NCBI RefSeq assembly: GCF_049532985.1
Contig: NZ_CP186693.1
Span: 5,456,001-5,520,000, forward strand
Direction of reading: 5' to 3'
Length of the DNA: 64,000 bases
DNA from: Promicromonospora sp049532985
GTDB lineage: Bacteria > Actinomycetota > Actinomycetes > Actinomycetales > Cellulomonadaceae
The notes beneath the pieces are model-generated. The model had not been told where the DNA came from, searched no databases, and saw only the letters and a program-made list of their open reading frames with translations. Of this stretch, positions 36,188 through 45,200 are shown one piece after another. Both the position numbers and the translations under genes were made by a program. Within the stretch, counting starts at the first letter, position 1. Each line of letters starts with the position of its first letter.

Positions 36188-37179
36188 TGCTGACCCTCGA
36201 CCGGCTCGACAAGGTCTACAGGACCGGCACCTTCGGCAGCACCGACCTGCACGCCGTGCGGCAGGTCAGCCTCGATGTGCAGCGCGGCGAGGTGGTCTCG
36301 CTCATCGGGGAGTCCGGCAGCGGCAAGTCGACCATCGGCAAGATGGTGCTCCACCTGCTCGACTCCTCGGGCGGCAGCATCACCTTCGACGGGCGCGACG
36401 TGACCCGCCTCGGGTTCCGGGAACGCCGCGAGTACTACCGCAGGGTCCAGGGCGTGTTCCAGGACCCGTTCAGCTCCTTCAACCCCATCTTCAAGGTGGA
36501 CCGGGCCTTCGAGACCCTGCGTCGCTCCTACTTTCCCCGGGTCTCCTCCGCGGACTGGCGCGGCCGCCTGGAGGAGGCGCTGGGCGCCGTCACCCTCGAA
36601 CCCGGCGACATCCTCGGCAAGTTCCCCCACCAGCTCTCCGGCGGCCAGCTCCAGCGCCTGCTCATCGCGCGCGCCCTGCTGCTCGACATCGAGCTGCTGG
36701 TCGCCGACGAGATCATCTCCATGCTCGACGCCTCCACCCGCATCGACGTGCTCAACCTGCTCGGCGACCTCAAGGCGCGCGGCCTGGGCATCCTCTTCGT
36801 CACCCACGACCTCTCGCTCGGCAACTACGTCTCCGACCGCGTGGTCATCCTCTACCAGGGTCGCGTGGTCGAGCGGGGCGTCACCAGCGCCGTCTTCGAC
36901 GACCCGCTGCACCCCTACACCCGGGACCTGCTCGCCTCGGTGCCGCACCTCGACCGCACGTGGGAGGACGTCGAGGCGGAGGAGGCCGAGCGCACCGCGC
37001 GCCTGGCAGGGCGGTGCCTCTACCACGAGGCGCTCGCGGCGCAGGGGCGGTCCCTGGGCGAGGAGGCGGCGTCGGCGGACGGGGTGCCGGACGGCGTCGG
37101 CCTGGTGGAGCACTCGCCCGGCCACTTCGTGGGGTGCTTCCGCCGGGCGGCGGACGACGCCTGCCCGGCGGGGGCGTGA
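36187..37179 (+). CDS. ABC ATPase, DppF type
   Basis: A 330-aa second ATPase. Walker A is GESGSGKST, the Q-loop VFQDPFSSFNP, the signature LSGGQLQRLLIARAL, Walker B LLVADEIISMLDA, and the switch His is in VTHDL. The C-terminal extension is longer than usual and retains two cysteines (RCLYHE, GCFRR). Last gene of the importer operon. Confidence 0.9.
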   Translation: MLTLDRLDKVYRTGTFGSTDLHAVRQVSLDVQRGEVVSLIGESGSGKSTIGKMVLHLLDSSGGSITFDGRDVTRLGFRERREYYRRVQGVFQDPFSSFNPIFKVDRAFETLRRSYFPRVSSADWRGRLEEALGAVTLEPGDILGKFPHQLSGGQLQRLLIARALLLDIELLVADEIISMLDASTRIDVLNLLGDLKARGLGILFVTHDLSLGNYVSDRVVILYQGRVVERGVTSAVFDDPLHPYTRDLLASVPHLDRTWEDVEAEEAERTARLAGRCLYHEALAAQGRSLGEEAASADGVPDGVGLVEHSPGHFVGCFRRAADDACPAGA

Positions 37180-37250
37180 CGCGGATCTCGCGCGGCGCAG
37201 CGAGGCGAGATCGTGCGGGGGATCGTGCGGGGGAGAAGGTGCCCCGCGGA

Positions 37251-37295
37251 GGTGGGTTGCTGTGCGTCGACAATGTCTACGCACAGCAACCCACC
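37251..37295. repeat. Palindrome (17-bp arms, 11-nt loop)
   Basis: Perfect arms 37251-37267 and 37279-37295, extended outward by an imperfect GGTGCCCC/GTGGGAC pairing. It lies in the 160-bp gap between the convergent DppF-type and L,D-transpeptidase genes, so termination is plausible. Confidence 0.8.
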
Positions 37296-37339
37296 CTCGT
37301 GGGACAACGTTCCTCCGGCTCGAGGTGGGTCCGGGGACG

Positions 37340-38266
37340 CTAGGCCGTCACGAGCACCGGTACGCCAGGGTCCAGGCCGGCGAACCGCTCGAAGTCACCG
37401 GGTGCGAGGCGCACGCATCCGTTGCTGACCGCCTGCCCCTGGCCGACGCCGACGTGGATGGCCGTCGCGGCGTACTCGGTGCCGTAGAACCCGTCGAGGG
37501 ACTCGCTCTGCATCGACAGGAAGACCGACAGGCCCGTGTTCACGGCCTCCGTGACCGTGAACACCTGGGTGAGCCCGAGCGGCGTCGGCGTCTCGGGGGC
37601 GCCGACGGCGGCGGGGAACGTCTCCCGGGTGCCGTCGGCCTTGCGCAGGGTGATCGTGCGGTCGGACAGGTCGACCAGGACCGCCCGCTTCTCCGCGCGC
37701 AGTACGACGTCGTCCTCGCGCAGCCAGCCCGCGGTGCCGTTCACGCGCTCGGGGTCCTGTGACGGCAGCGCGCCGCGACCGTAGGGGACGAGCACCTTGA
37801 CCCAGCCGGGCCGGCGCTCCAGCACCAGCCAGCGGGCGGCGGCGTCGTAGTAGGCGGACTCCAGCGCGAGCACCGGCTTCTTCGTCGCGTCCGGCTGGGC
37901 CCAGACCGGGGTGCGGTCGGCCTTGGGTCGCGCGACCGAACCCGGCAGCGCGCGGAGCCGGTCGACGTCGGACTGCGGCAGCTCGTGCGGTAGCAGCCGG
38001 TCGATGCGGGGTTCGGGCAGGCCGGCGAGCGCGAAGGCGGCCGGCGCCGGCTCGGAGGCGGACGGGGTGGGGGAGGGCGTGGGGCCGGGCGCGCTCGTCA
38101 CCGTCGCCGGGGCGGACGCGACGCCCTCGGTGTCGGGCTGCAGCACCAGCCAGGTCATGGAGGCGAGCACCGCGAGGAGGACCACCGCCGCCACCCACGT
38201 CCACACCCGGGACGCGCGCGGCCGGGACGACTCCGGGGTCTGGTGCCCGCCGAGCGTGTCAGCCAT
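37340..38266 (-). CDS. Membrane-anchored L,D-transpeptidase (YkuD)
   Basis: A 308-aa protein. A short cytosolic N-terminus and one TM (~24-42) precede a Pro/Ser/Thr linker. The YkuD domain occupies ~190-308 with catalytic IHVG...VSNGCVRL (His, Ser, Gly, Cys). It forms 3-3 peptidoglycan cross-links or attaches proteins. ATG 38266 lacks a clear RBS but directly precedes the anchor. Confidence 0.85.
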   Translation of the reverse strand: MADTLGGHQTPESSRPRASRVWTWVAAVVLLAVLASMTWLVLQPDTEGVASAPATVTSAPGPTPSPTPSASEPAPAAFALAGLPEPRIDRLLPHELPQSDVDRLRALPGSVARPKADRTPVWAQPDATKKPVLALESAYYDAAARWLVLERRPGWVKVLVPYGRGALPSQDPERVNGTAGWLREDDVVLRAEKRAVLVDLSDRTITLRKADGTRETFPAAVGAPETPTPLGLTQVFTVTEAVNTGLSVFLSMQSESLDGFYGTEYAATAIHVGVGQGQAVSNGCVRLAPGDFERFAGLDPGVPVLVTA

Positions 38267-38358
38267 CCCCAGAACGATACCGGGCTGACACATGTGTCCG
38301 ATATCTTCATCTCCGTCCGACTTGCACCACTGCCGCAACCCACCGAGGAGAGATCGCC

Positions 38359-39825
38359 GTGGCCACCGCCGACCGGACGTTCCCGACCACGAGCGTCCCG
38401 ACGCGCCGTTCCCGCAACCTCGTGCTCACCGGCGCCATCTCCGTCGCCCTGATCTCGACCGGGTCCGCCTACCTGGCCATGGTCCAGTTCGGCGTGGACG
38501 TGCTCGCCATGAACCAGGGCACCGCCTACGCGACGGCCGGCGTCTTCGAGCTGTCGCTCGTCACCGTCGCGCTGCTGGCCCGCGAGGCCGCGCGCGACAA
38601 CCGGCCCGGCGGCACGCTGCTCGCGCTGACCTGGGCGCTGTCGTCGGCGTCGGGCATCTTCGCGGCGTGGCACGAGGCGTACATCGGCCATCCCGTCGGC
38701 GCCGTGCTGTTCCGGTTCGTCGTGCCGCTGCTGGCCGCGCTCATGTGGCACCTGGCGCTGATCGGCGACCGGCACCTGGCCACCGGCACGTCCTGGTCGG
38801 CGCTGCGGCAGTCGGCGCGGATGCACGCGCTGTTCCTCACCACGGAGGACCTCTTCCGGGCGCAGAGCCTCAACGACGGCTCACGTGCCGCGCGGCGCCG
38901 GCTCGCGAAGGCCGAGGCCGGACGCCGCCGGGCACGCTCCGTCGCGCTGCGCACCGTGCCGCCCACCGAGATGCGCGCGCAGGTCGCGGCCTGGTGCGAG
39001 GCGCTGGCGGCCGTCGGCGACGGCACGGCCGACGTGGCACGCCTGCACCTGGCCGACCGGGCGCGGCTGACCGGCATCCTGACGGGCGAGCGGCTGGAGC
39101 CGGGGGCGCTGGGCGTGTCGGGGGTGTTGGACGCGTCGAGGACGGACGTCGGGACCGGCGTCGGCGTACCTGACTACGAGTGGCGTGCCGCCGAGGCCGT
39201 CGCGGGAGAGGTCGGTGTACCGGTCGGGGGCGTGGACGGCAGCGGGGTGTTCGACGGGCAGGCGTTCGGGGACGCGCCGGGCCAGGGCGCGCCGCGCCCC
39301 GCGGGGCGGCGCAGCGCGGCCCTCGACGAGCGTCGAGACCGGGTGACGGAGCGCGCGCCGGTTGAGCCGGGACCGTCCGGAGAGGGGCGGGGCGCCGGGA
39401 CGGAGCCGGGACCGTTCGGAGAGGGGCGGGGCGCTGGAACGGAGCCGGGACCGTTCGGAGAGGGGCGGGGCGCTGGAACGGAGCCGGGACCGTTCGGAGA
39501 GGGGCGGGGCGCTGGAACGGAGCCGGGCGGGCCGGCCGTCGCGGCGGACGGCGGCTGGCGGCGCGTCGAGGCCGAGGCCGTCGATCCTGTCGAGGCGGCG
39601 GACCGCGCCACGGCGAACGTGCGGGAGGCGATCCCCCCGCGGCGCGCTCCCCGCCGGGACACGCAGCTCGGCACCCGGGCCGCCGAGCGCATGATCGACC
39701 TGCGCGCCAAGGGGCGCACGTACCGCGAGATCGCGGAGGAGGTCGGCGTCAGCGAGACGACGGTGCGCAAGCGGATGCGCGAGTTCACCGAGACCGGCTC
39801 GATCCCGATGGTCACGGTCCGCTGA
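38359..39825 (+). CDS. DUF2637-type membrane protein with C-terminal HTH
   Basis: A 488-aa protein. Residues ~20-160 are four TM segments resembling DUF2637/Spd-like membrane proteins of actinobacteria. A long soluble region follows, including four perfect-to-near 13-residue repeats (EPGPFGEGRGAGT) at ~336-387. The C-terminus (~440-488) is a Myb/HTH_23-like helix-turn-helix, YREIAEEVGVSETTVRKRMREF. The combination suggests a membrane-tethered DNA-binding protein. GTG 38359 follows GAGGAGAG. Role unknown. Confidence 0.75.
   Translation: MATADRTFPTTSVPTRRSRNLVLTGAISVALISTGSAYLAMVQFGVDVLAMNQGTAYATAGVFELSLVTVALLAREAARDNRPGGTLLALTWALSSASGIFAAWHEAYIGHPVGAVLFRFVVPLLAALMWHLALIGDRHLATGTSWSALRQSARMHALFLTTEDLFRAQSLNDGSRAARRRLAKAEAGRRRARSVALRTVPPTEMRAQVAAWCEALAAVGDGTADVARLHLADRARLTGILTGERLEPGALGVSGVLDASRTDVGTGVGVPDYEWRAAEAVAGEVGVPVGGVDGSGVFDGQAFGDAPGQGAPRPAGRRSAALDERRDRVTERAPVEPGPSGEGRGAGTEPGPFGEGRGAGTEPGPFGEGRGAGTEPGPFGEGRGAGTEPGGPAVAADGGWRRVEAEAVDPVEAADRATANVREAIPPRRAPRRDTQLGTRAAERMIDLRAKGRTYREIAEEVGVSETTVRKRMREFTETGSIPMVTVR
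39364..39519 (+). repeat. In-frame 39-bp tandem repeat (four copies)
   Basis: Copies at 39364, 39403, 39442 and 39481. The unit is a multiple of three, so it adds exact 13-residue blocks to the DUF2637-HTH protein. Copies 2-4 are essentially identical, which implies recent expansion. Confidence 0.9.
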
Positions 39826-39912
39826 CGCCGCGGCGCTGCTGGGTTCGTCAGCGGCTCCGTGGGGTGTTCGGTCTTCTGCTTGCGTTGCCGGCGGGTGTTT
39901 GGTTCGTTGTCA

Positions 39913-40017
39913 GTGCTGGGTGCTGGGTGCTGGGTGCTGGGTGCTGGGTGCTGGGTGCTGGGTGCTGGGTGCTGGGTGCTGGGTGCTGGGTGCTGGGTGC
40001 TGGGTGCTGCGTGCTGG
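39913..40017. repeat. Heptanucleotide microsatellite (GTGCTGG)n
   Basis: Fifteen uninterrupted 7-bp units GTGCTGG; only the fourteenth differs (GTGCTGC). Such arrays are prone to slip-strand length change. Confidence 0.92.
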
Positions 40018-40119
40018 GGTGCTGGGGTGCTTGGTCTTCTGCTTGCGCTGCCGGCGGGTGTTCGGTCCATTGCCAGCGCTGCCCGCGGGTGTTCGGTCCA
40101 TTGCCAGCCCTGCCCGCAG

Positions 40120-40185
40120 GTGTTCGGTCGGTTGCTTCGAGATCGGTCCATCGACGGACCGATCTCGAAGCAACCGACCGAACAC
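40120..40185. repeat. Perfect 30-bp-arm palindrome (6-nt loop)
   Basis: 40120-40149 is exactly complementary to 40156-40185. The arm contains TTGCTTCGAGATCGG, which also occurs in the palindrome at 46699-46764, and a related TCGGTCG...GATCGGTC pattern occurs at 49268-49333. Shorter copies of the outer arm (GTGTTCGGTC) precede it in tandem. Confidence 0.93.
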
Positions 40186-40436
40186 TCGTCGCGGAGCCCG
40201 GCAACGGACCGACCACCGTCGCGGAACCGGTCGATGGAACCGACCACCGGTCGCGGAACCTGGGCAACGGACCGACCAGCGGTCGCGGAACCTGGGCAAC
40301 GGACCGACCACCGTCGCGGAACCGGTCGACGGAACCGAACACCTGCCGTGTAACCCAGGCAACGGACCGACCGCAGCGAGCGGCGTCAGGCAACAGCCAG
40401 GCGACGGACCGAACCCGCGAACGAATGGGACAGACG

Positions 40437-41684
40437 TCAGGAAGCAGCCGGCCCGTCGGGGGCACCCGCGTGGGCGATGTTGCCGAGGGACCGCCAGACC
40501 AGCACCAGGGTGAGGCCCGCGCCGGCGCAGGCGAACCACCACGGCGCGACGAGCCCCCAGTGCTCGGCGATGATGCCGCCGAGGAGCTGCCCGAGCGCGA
40601 CGCCGCCGAACACGCAGATCATGTACAGAGAGCCCACCCGGCCCTGGAACTCGCGCGGTACCGCCCGCTGCCGGACGGTGGTGGAGAGCGTGCCCCAGAC
40701 GAAGGCGTAGACCCCGAAGACACCCATGATCAGGATCGCCACCCAGCTCGTCGTCGTCAGGGCGAAGGCCGCGTGGTAGAGCACCTCCAGGGTGAGGCAT
40801 ACGCGCATGAGAGTGGCCAGGGCCACGTGCCGCTCCAGCCAGCCGTAGGCCAGCGTGCCCACGATACCGCCGACCGCCGCCGACGTGGTGAGCAGGCCGT
40901 ACTCCACCTCGCTCATGTGCAGGTGGTCGAGCGCGTACTTGACCAGCACCGCACCCGGCGCCGCCCACGTGATGTTGAAGGTGAGGATGACGATCGCCAG
41001 CGTGCGCACGGGGGCGTGGTGCCAGATCCAGCGCAGCCCCTCGGCGATGTCCTGCCGCACGTGCGACCTGGCGCCGGGGCGGGGTTCGGCGTCGGGCAGG
41101 CGTACCCGGGAGACCAGGACCACCGCGAGGGCCACGCAGACCACCTGCACCACGAACGGCCAGACCATCCCCGCCGCGAACAGGAACGCGCCCAGCGGAG
41201 GGCCGGCGAACTGGTTCGCCGTGAGGAAGCCGGCCTGGAGGCGCTGGTTGCCGGTGCCGAGGTCCCGGGGCTCCACGAGCATGGGCAGCAGGGTCTGCTG
41301 GGTGGTGTCGGCGAAGACCTCGGCCGTGCCCCAGAGGAACATCGCGGCCAGGACCAGCCAGATGGACACCGTCCCGGTGGCGACGAACACGCACAGCACC
41401 GCGATGACGAGGGCACGGACGGCGTTCGCGACGATGACGACGGCGCGGCGGTCGAGCCGGTCGGCGAGCACACCCGCCCACAGACCGAACGCGAGCCACG
41501 GCAGGCGTTCGAGCATGGCGGCGAGCGCGACGAGGAAGGCGCTGTCGGTCTGCGAGGCGACGAGCAAGGGTCCGGCGGCCAGTGCGATGCCGTCGCCGAT
41601 GTTGCTGGTCCAGGACGCCGAGACGAGCCAGCGGAACGGCCGTCCCAGCCGGCGGGGGAAGACGACCTCGACGAGTGCGCTCAC
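40437..41684 (-). CDS. MFS transporter (MFS_3-like)
   Basis: A 415-aa, 12-TM protein: FRWLVSASWTSNIGDGIALAAGPLL at the start, VLADRLDRRAVV after TM2, and FQGRVGSLYMICVFGG in the second half. It is of the same exporter group as the gene at 5515-6819 but not a close copy. GTG 41684. Substrate unknown; it stands alone between two long non-coding gaps. Confidence 0.82.
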   Translation of the reverse strand: MSALVEVVFPRRLGRPFRWLVSASWTSNIGDGIALAAGPLLVASQTDSAFLVALAAMLERLPWLAFGLWAGVLADRLDRRAVVIVANAVRALVIAVLCVFVATGTVSIWLVLAAMFLWGTAEVFADTTQQTLLPMLVEPRDLGTGNQRLQAGFLTANQFAGPPLGAFLFAAGMVWPFVVQVVCVALAVVLVSRVRLPDAEPRPGARSHVRQDIAEGLRWIWHHAPVRTLAIVILTFNITWAAPGAVLVKYALDHLHMSEVEYGLLTTSAAVGGIVGTLAYGWLERHVALATLMRVCLTLEVLYHAAFALTTTSWVAILIMGVFGVYAFVWGTLSTTVRQRAVPREFQGRVGSLYMICVFGGVALGQLLGGIIAEHWGLVAPWWFACAGAGLTLVLVWRSLGNIAHAGAPDGPAAS

Positions 41685-42271
41685 AAACGTTCGATCCTAG
41701 GAGGCGGTGTCCACGCTTTTTCCCGACGGCGGACCGGCATCCGGATCGTGCCGCACCGGCACGGCCAGGGGGTGATATCCCGGGTCCCGGAGGCGTCTCG
41801 CGGGCCATCTCCGGGCTGCCCGAGCGGGTCCGGTGACGGGGGCCGGGCACGGGCCGGGAACCGTGCAACGACGCGGCAGAACGTCCTGTGGGCGCCGCTC
41901 GGGCAGGAATTCGAAAACGTTTGCCGGCCGGAGGAAAAGCAAGTTGGACAATCGTCCGAGTCGGTGTTGACGTCCGCCTGGAACAGGTGCAGACTCTCAC
42001 AAGACGGTGCGCATCGCCCGCCCCCTGCGCGGTGCGCATCGTCATACCCCGTCGGGCTCCGGCCCGTCTGCGAAGCCCCTTCGGACCCCCTGCCGGAGGG
42101 GCTCCTGCATTCCCGGGAACATCGCCGCCCCCGAGAGTCCTGCCGGCGCGCAGGGTCGCCTGCCGGGCCCGTGCGCCCGCGCGTCGCGCCACGCCGGGGG
42201 TTCGGATGGTCCGGCGTGTCGCGCGGCGTGGCGTCCGGAGCTTGCGTGCGCCGCACGGTTAGCGTGCTGGT
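41685..42271. other. Long intergenic region, no gene recognised
   Basis: 587 bp between divergent genes. An A/T-richer patch near 41905-41975 contains GAAAACGTTTGCC, which resembles a LacI-family operator core, and a TTGGACAATCGTCC inverted motif. GGTGCGCATCG is directly repeated near 42005 and 42031. The last 12 bp hold a leaderless-type promoter for the next gene. No conserved protein is encoded. Confidence 0.6.
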
Positions 42272-45200
42272 GTGAACGCTGCACGCCGCCAGACCGCAGC
42301 CGCCCCCGAGAGCTCGGCCGACCTGACCGAGGAGCTCTCGGCCGCGCTGCAGGACGAGAACGTGGACCCGGCCACCGAGCTGGCCGCGTCGGAGGCCTCG
42401 GGGTCCACACCGCGAGCATCCCGCGACCCCATGGCCGAGTCGGTCGCGCGCTGGCGGGCCGGGCTCGTCCGCCTCGCCGGGGGATCGTCCCTGGCCGACG
42501 TCGGACTGCTCGGCGAGGCCGTCATCGACCTGTCGTCGGCGCACCCGTCGGGCGTCGCCCAGCTCTTCGCAGGCCGGCCGACCCGCCTGTCCAACCTGGT
42601 CCGCGAGGCCGGTGCCCTGCCCACGGCCCGGCGTCGTGCCCGAGCGGTCGCGGCCCGCTCCGCGGAGCACGCGCAGCGCTACGGGCTCTCGCCGACCTAC
42701 CTCGCGATCGGCGTCGCCACGTGGACGGAGTACCCGGTCTCCGGCGGGCCGGACGCCGGACGCCGGGACGACATGGAGGCGATCACCCGGGTGCTCGGGC
42801 CGGCGAGCGCGCCCCAGCCGCCGGAGCAGGAGTCCGCGGACAGCCCCGACGACGCACCGGCCCTCACCGGCTCCGTCCCGGTCGTCACGCTGGCCATGCC
42901 GTCGGGGCGTCCGGCGTCGTCCGCGGACGAGGAGGCCGAGGGGCCGCGCGTGGTGCGCGCACCCGTCATCCTGCGTCCCGTCACGCTGACGCCGCGCACC
43001 GACGGCGAGGGTGACTACGACATCACGCTCGACACCGCCGCCGAGATCAACCCCGTGGTGGCGCGCACGCTGCGGGCCCACGGCGCCCTGCTCGATCCTG
43101 CCGCGCTGGCCAAGGCGACCTTCACGCTCGCCGGGTTCAACCCCACCGACGTGCTGGACCGGGTGGCGAGCCTCGGCTCGGCGGTGCTGGGCGACTTCCA
43201 GCTCGACCGGCGGGTGCTGGTGGGCACGTTCGTGCACCCCGGCCAGGCGCTGGTCGACGACCTCGACGAGCTCGCCCCGACGCTGGGGAGCCACGAGGTG
43301 GTCTCCGCCCTCGGCGGCGTGGACGACTCGGTGCGCAGGCTCGGCCGGACGGAGCTGCCCCCGGCACGGGTGGGCGACGCCGACCCGGCGCACGAGCGCG
43401 GCGTCGGCGACCTCGACCCGCACCAGCGGCACGTCGTGGACGCGCTCACGACCGGCAGCCACCTGTTCGTAGATGCCCCGGTCGGGTCCGACGCCGCCGG
43501 CACGCTGGCCGCCGTCGTCGCCGAAGCGAACGCGAGCGGCCGCTCCGTGCTGTACGTGCCGGGGCACCGCCGCGCCGCCGACGCCCTGGCCGCGCGGCTG
43601 GACTCGCTGGGTCTGGCGGGCCTGCTGCTCGACATCGCGCCCGTGCCGACGTGGCGCACCTCGACCTCACGGCGCCTCCTGGAGGCGATGGCGCCCGCGC
43701 AGGAACGGATCGACGTCGACGAGGTGGCCCGGGTCCGGGACGCCCTGATCGGGTCGCGGGCGCAGCTCGCCGGCTACATCGGGGCGCTGCACCGCGTGCG
43801 GGACCCGTGGCGGGTCTCCGCGTACGACGCCCTGCAGGCGCTCGCCCGGCTCACCTCGGAGCGGCCGGCGCCGGCCACCCGGGTGCGGCTCGGTTCCGAG
43901 GAGGTGCTCGCGCTGGGCGCCGAGCGCCGCGCGGAGCTCGCGGCCGACCTGGAGCGGGCGGCCGAGCTGGGGGCGTTCACGCTCACGTCGGCGTCCAGCC
44001 CGTGGTTCGGCGCGCACATCCTCACCGACGACGACGCCCGCTCGACGCTCGCCCGCGTGACCCGGCTCGCCGAGCACACGCTGCCGGAGCTGCGGGAGCA
44101 GATCGAGTACGTGGCGCGGGTGACCGGCCTGGTGAAGGCGACGACGGCTCGCCAGTGGGGTGAGCAGCTCGCCATGCTCGGGGGGATGCGCGGCACGCTC
44201 GACGTGTTCCAGCCCATGGTGTTCGAGCGCACGGCCGCCGACATGGTGCAGGCCACGGCGTCGCGACGGAAGCGCGCGGAGCAGGGCGTGGAGATGGGCT
44301 GGCTGGCGCGACGCCGGCTGAAGCGCCGGGCCCGCGAGATGGTGCGCCCGGGCGTCCGGGTGCCGGACATGCACGCGGCCCTCGTCGAGGTGCAGCGCCA
44401 GCGCGAGGTCTGGCAGGAGCAGTGCCCGCGTGGCGGCTGGCCGACCCTGCCCGAGGGCCTGGCGGCCGTCGAGGAGACCTACGAGGCGGTGCGGATCGAC
44501 CTGGAGGCCCTCGAACCCGTGCTGCGCTCCTCGCACGCGGGTGGCGGCCTGCTCGACCTGGACCTATTCGCGATGGTCCAGCGGCTCGCCTCCCTCTCGG
44601 AGACGCGGGAGGCGCTGACCCCGCTGCCGGAGCGGACCGCGGTGCTGCGCCGGCTGCGGGCGGCCGGTCTCGGCGACCTCGTCGACGACCTCACCGAGCG
44701 CCGCGTCGAGGCCGACCTCGTGGGCCCGGAGCTGGAGCTGTCGTGGTGGTCCTCGGTGTTCGAGCAGATCCTTGCCACCGAGCCCGACCTCGCCGGTCAG
44801 GACGGTGCGGGCCTCGACGCCCTCGCCGGACGGTTCCGCGAGCTGGACCGCCGGCACGTCGGCTCCCTGTCCGCGCCCGTGCGGGCCGCGGTGCGCGCGC
44901 ACCTGGGCGCCGCCATGCGCGAGGAACGGGACGACGCCGAGGCGCTCTACGCCCAGCTGGTCGACGGCGGCCTCACCTCGATGCGCGACCTGGTGTCCGC
45001 GCACGGCTCGACCGTGCGGCGCCTGCGTCCCACCTGGGTCTCGACGCCGACGATGGTGCCGCACCTGCTGCCCGCCGAACGGAGCGCCGACCTGGTGATC
45101 CTGGACGCCGTGCAGCACGTGCCGGTCGAGGTGGTCGTGCCCGCGCTGGCCCGGGGCCGCCAGATCGTGGTGGTGGGCGACCCGCGGTCGGCGTCGGGCA

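Larger units (their letters stand above)
39826..40436. other. Non-coding repeat-rich gap between convergent genes
   Basis: 611 bp without a credible gene. From left to right it holds a 30-bp sequence (39870-39899) that recurs at 40033-40062 on the other side of a heptanucleotide array. Then come repeated GTGTTCGGTCCATTGCCAGC units near 40070 and 40100, a long palindrome, and on its right several reverse-oriented GCAACGGACCGACC units with CGTCGCGGAACC spacers to about 40400. All six frames here give only low-complexity products. Confidence 0.8.

Noticed and set aside
40120..40185. Insertion-sequence terminal repeat or excision scar
   Set aside because: No transposase fragment, no target-site duplication seen, and the two arms are adjacent. 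It is a hairpin, not IS ends.
39859..40513. Frames encoding VLGAGCW or STQHPAP repeats
   Set aside because: Artefact of a 7-bp repeat read in different frames; no start context or conserved sequence.
41900..41975. LacI-type operator with an associated missing regulator gene
   Set aside because: Only a short GAAAACGTTTGCC core with imperfect symmetry, and no LacI gene in the window; too weak to list as a feature.
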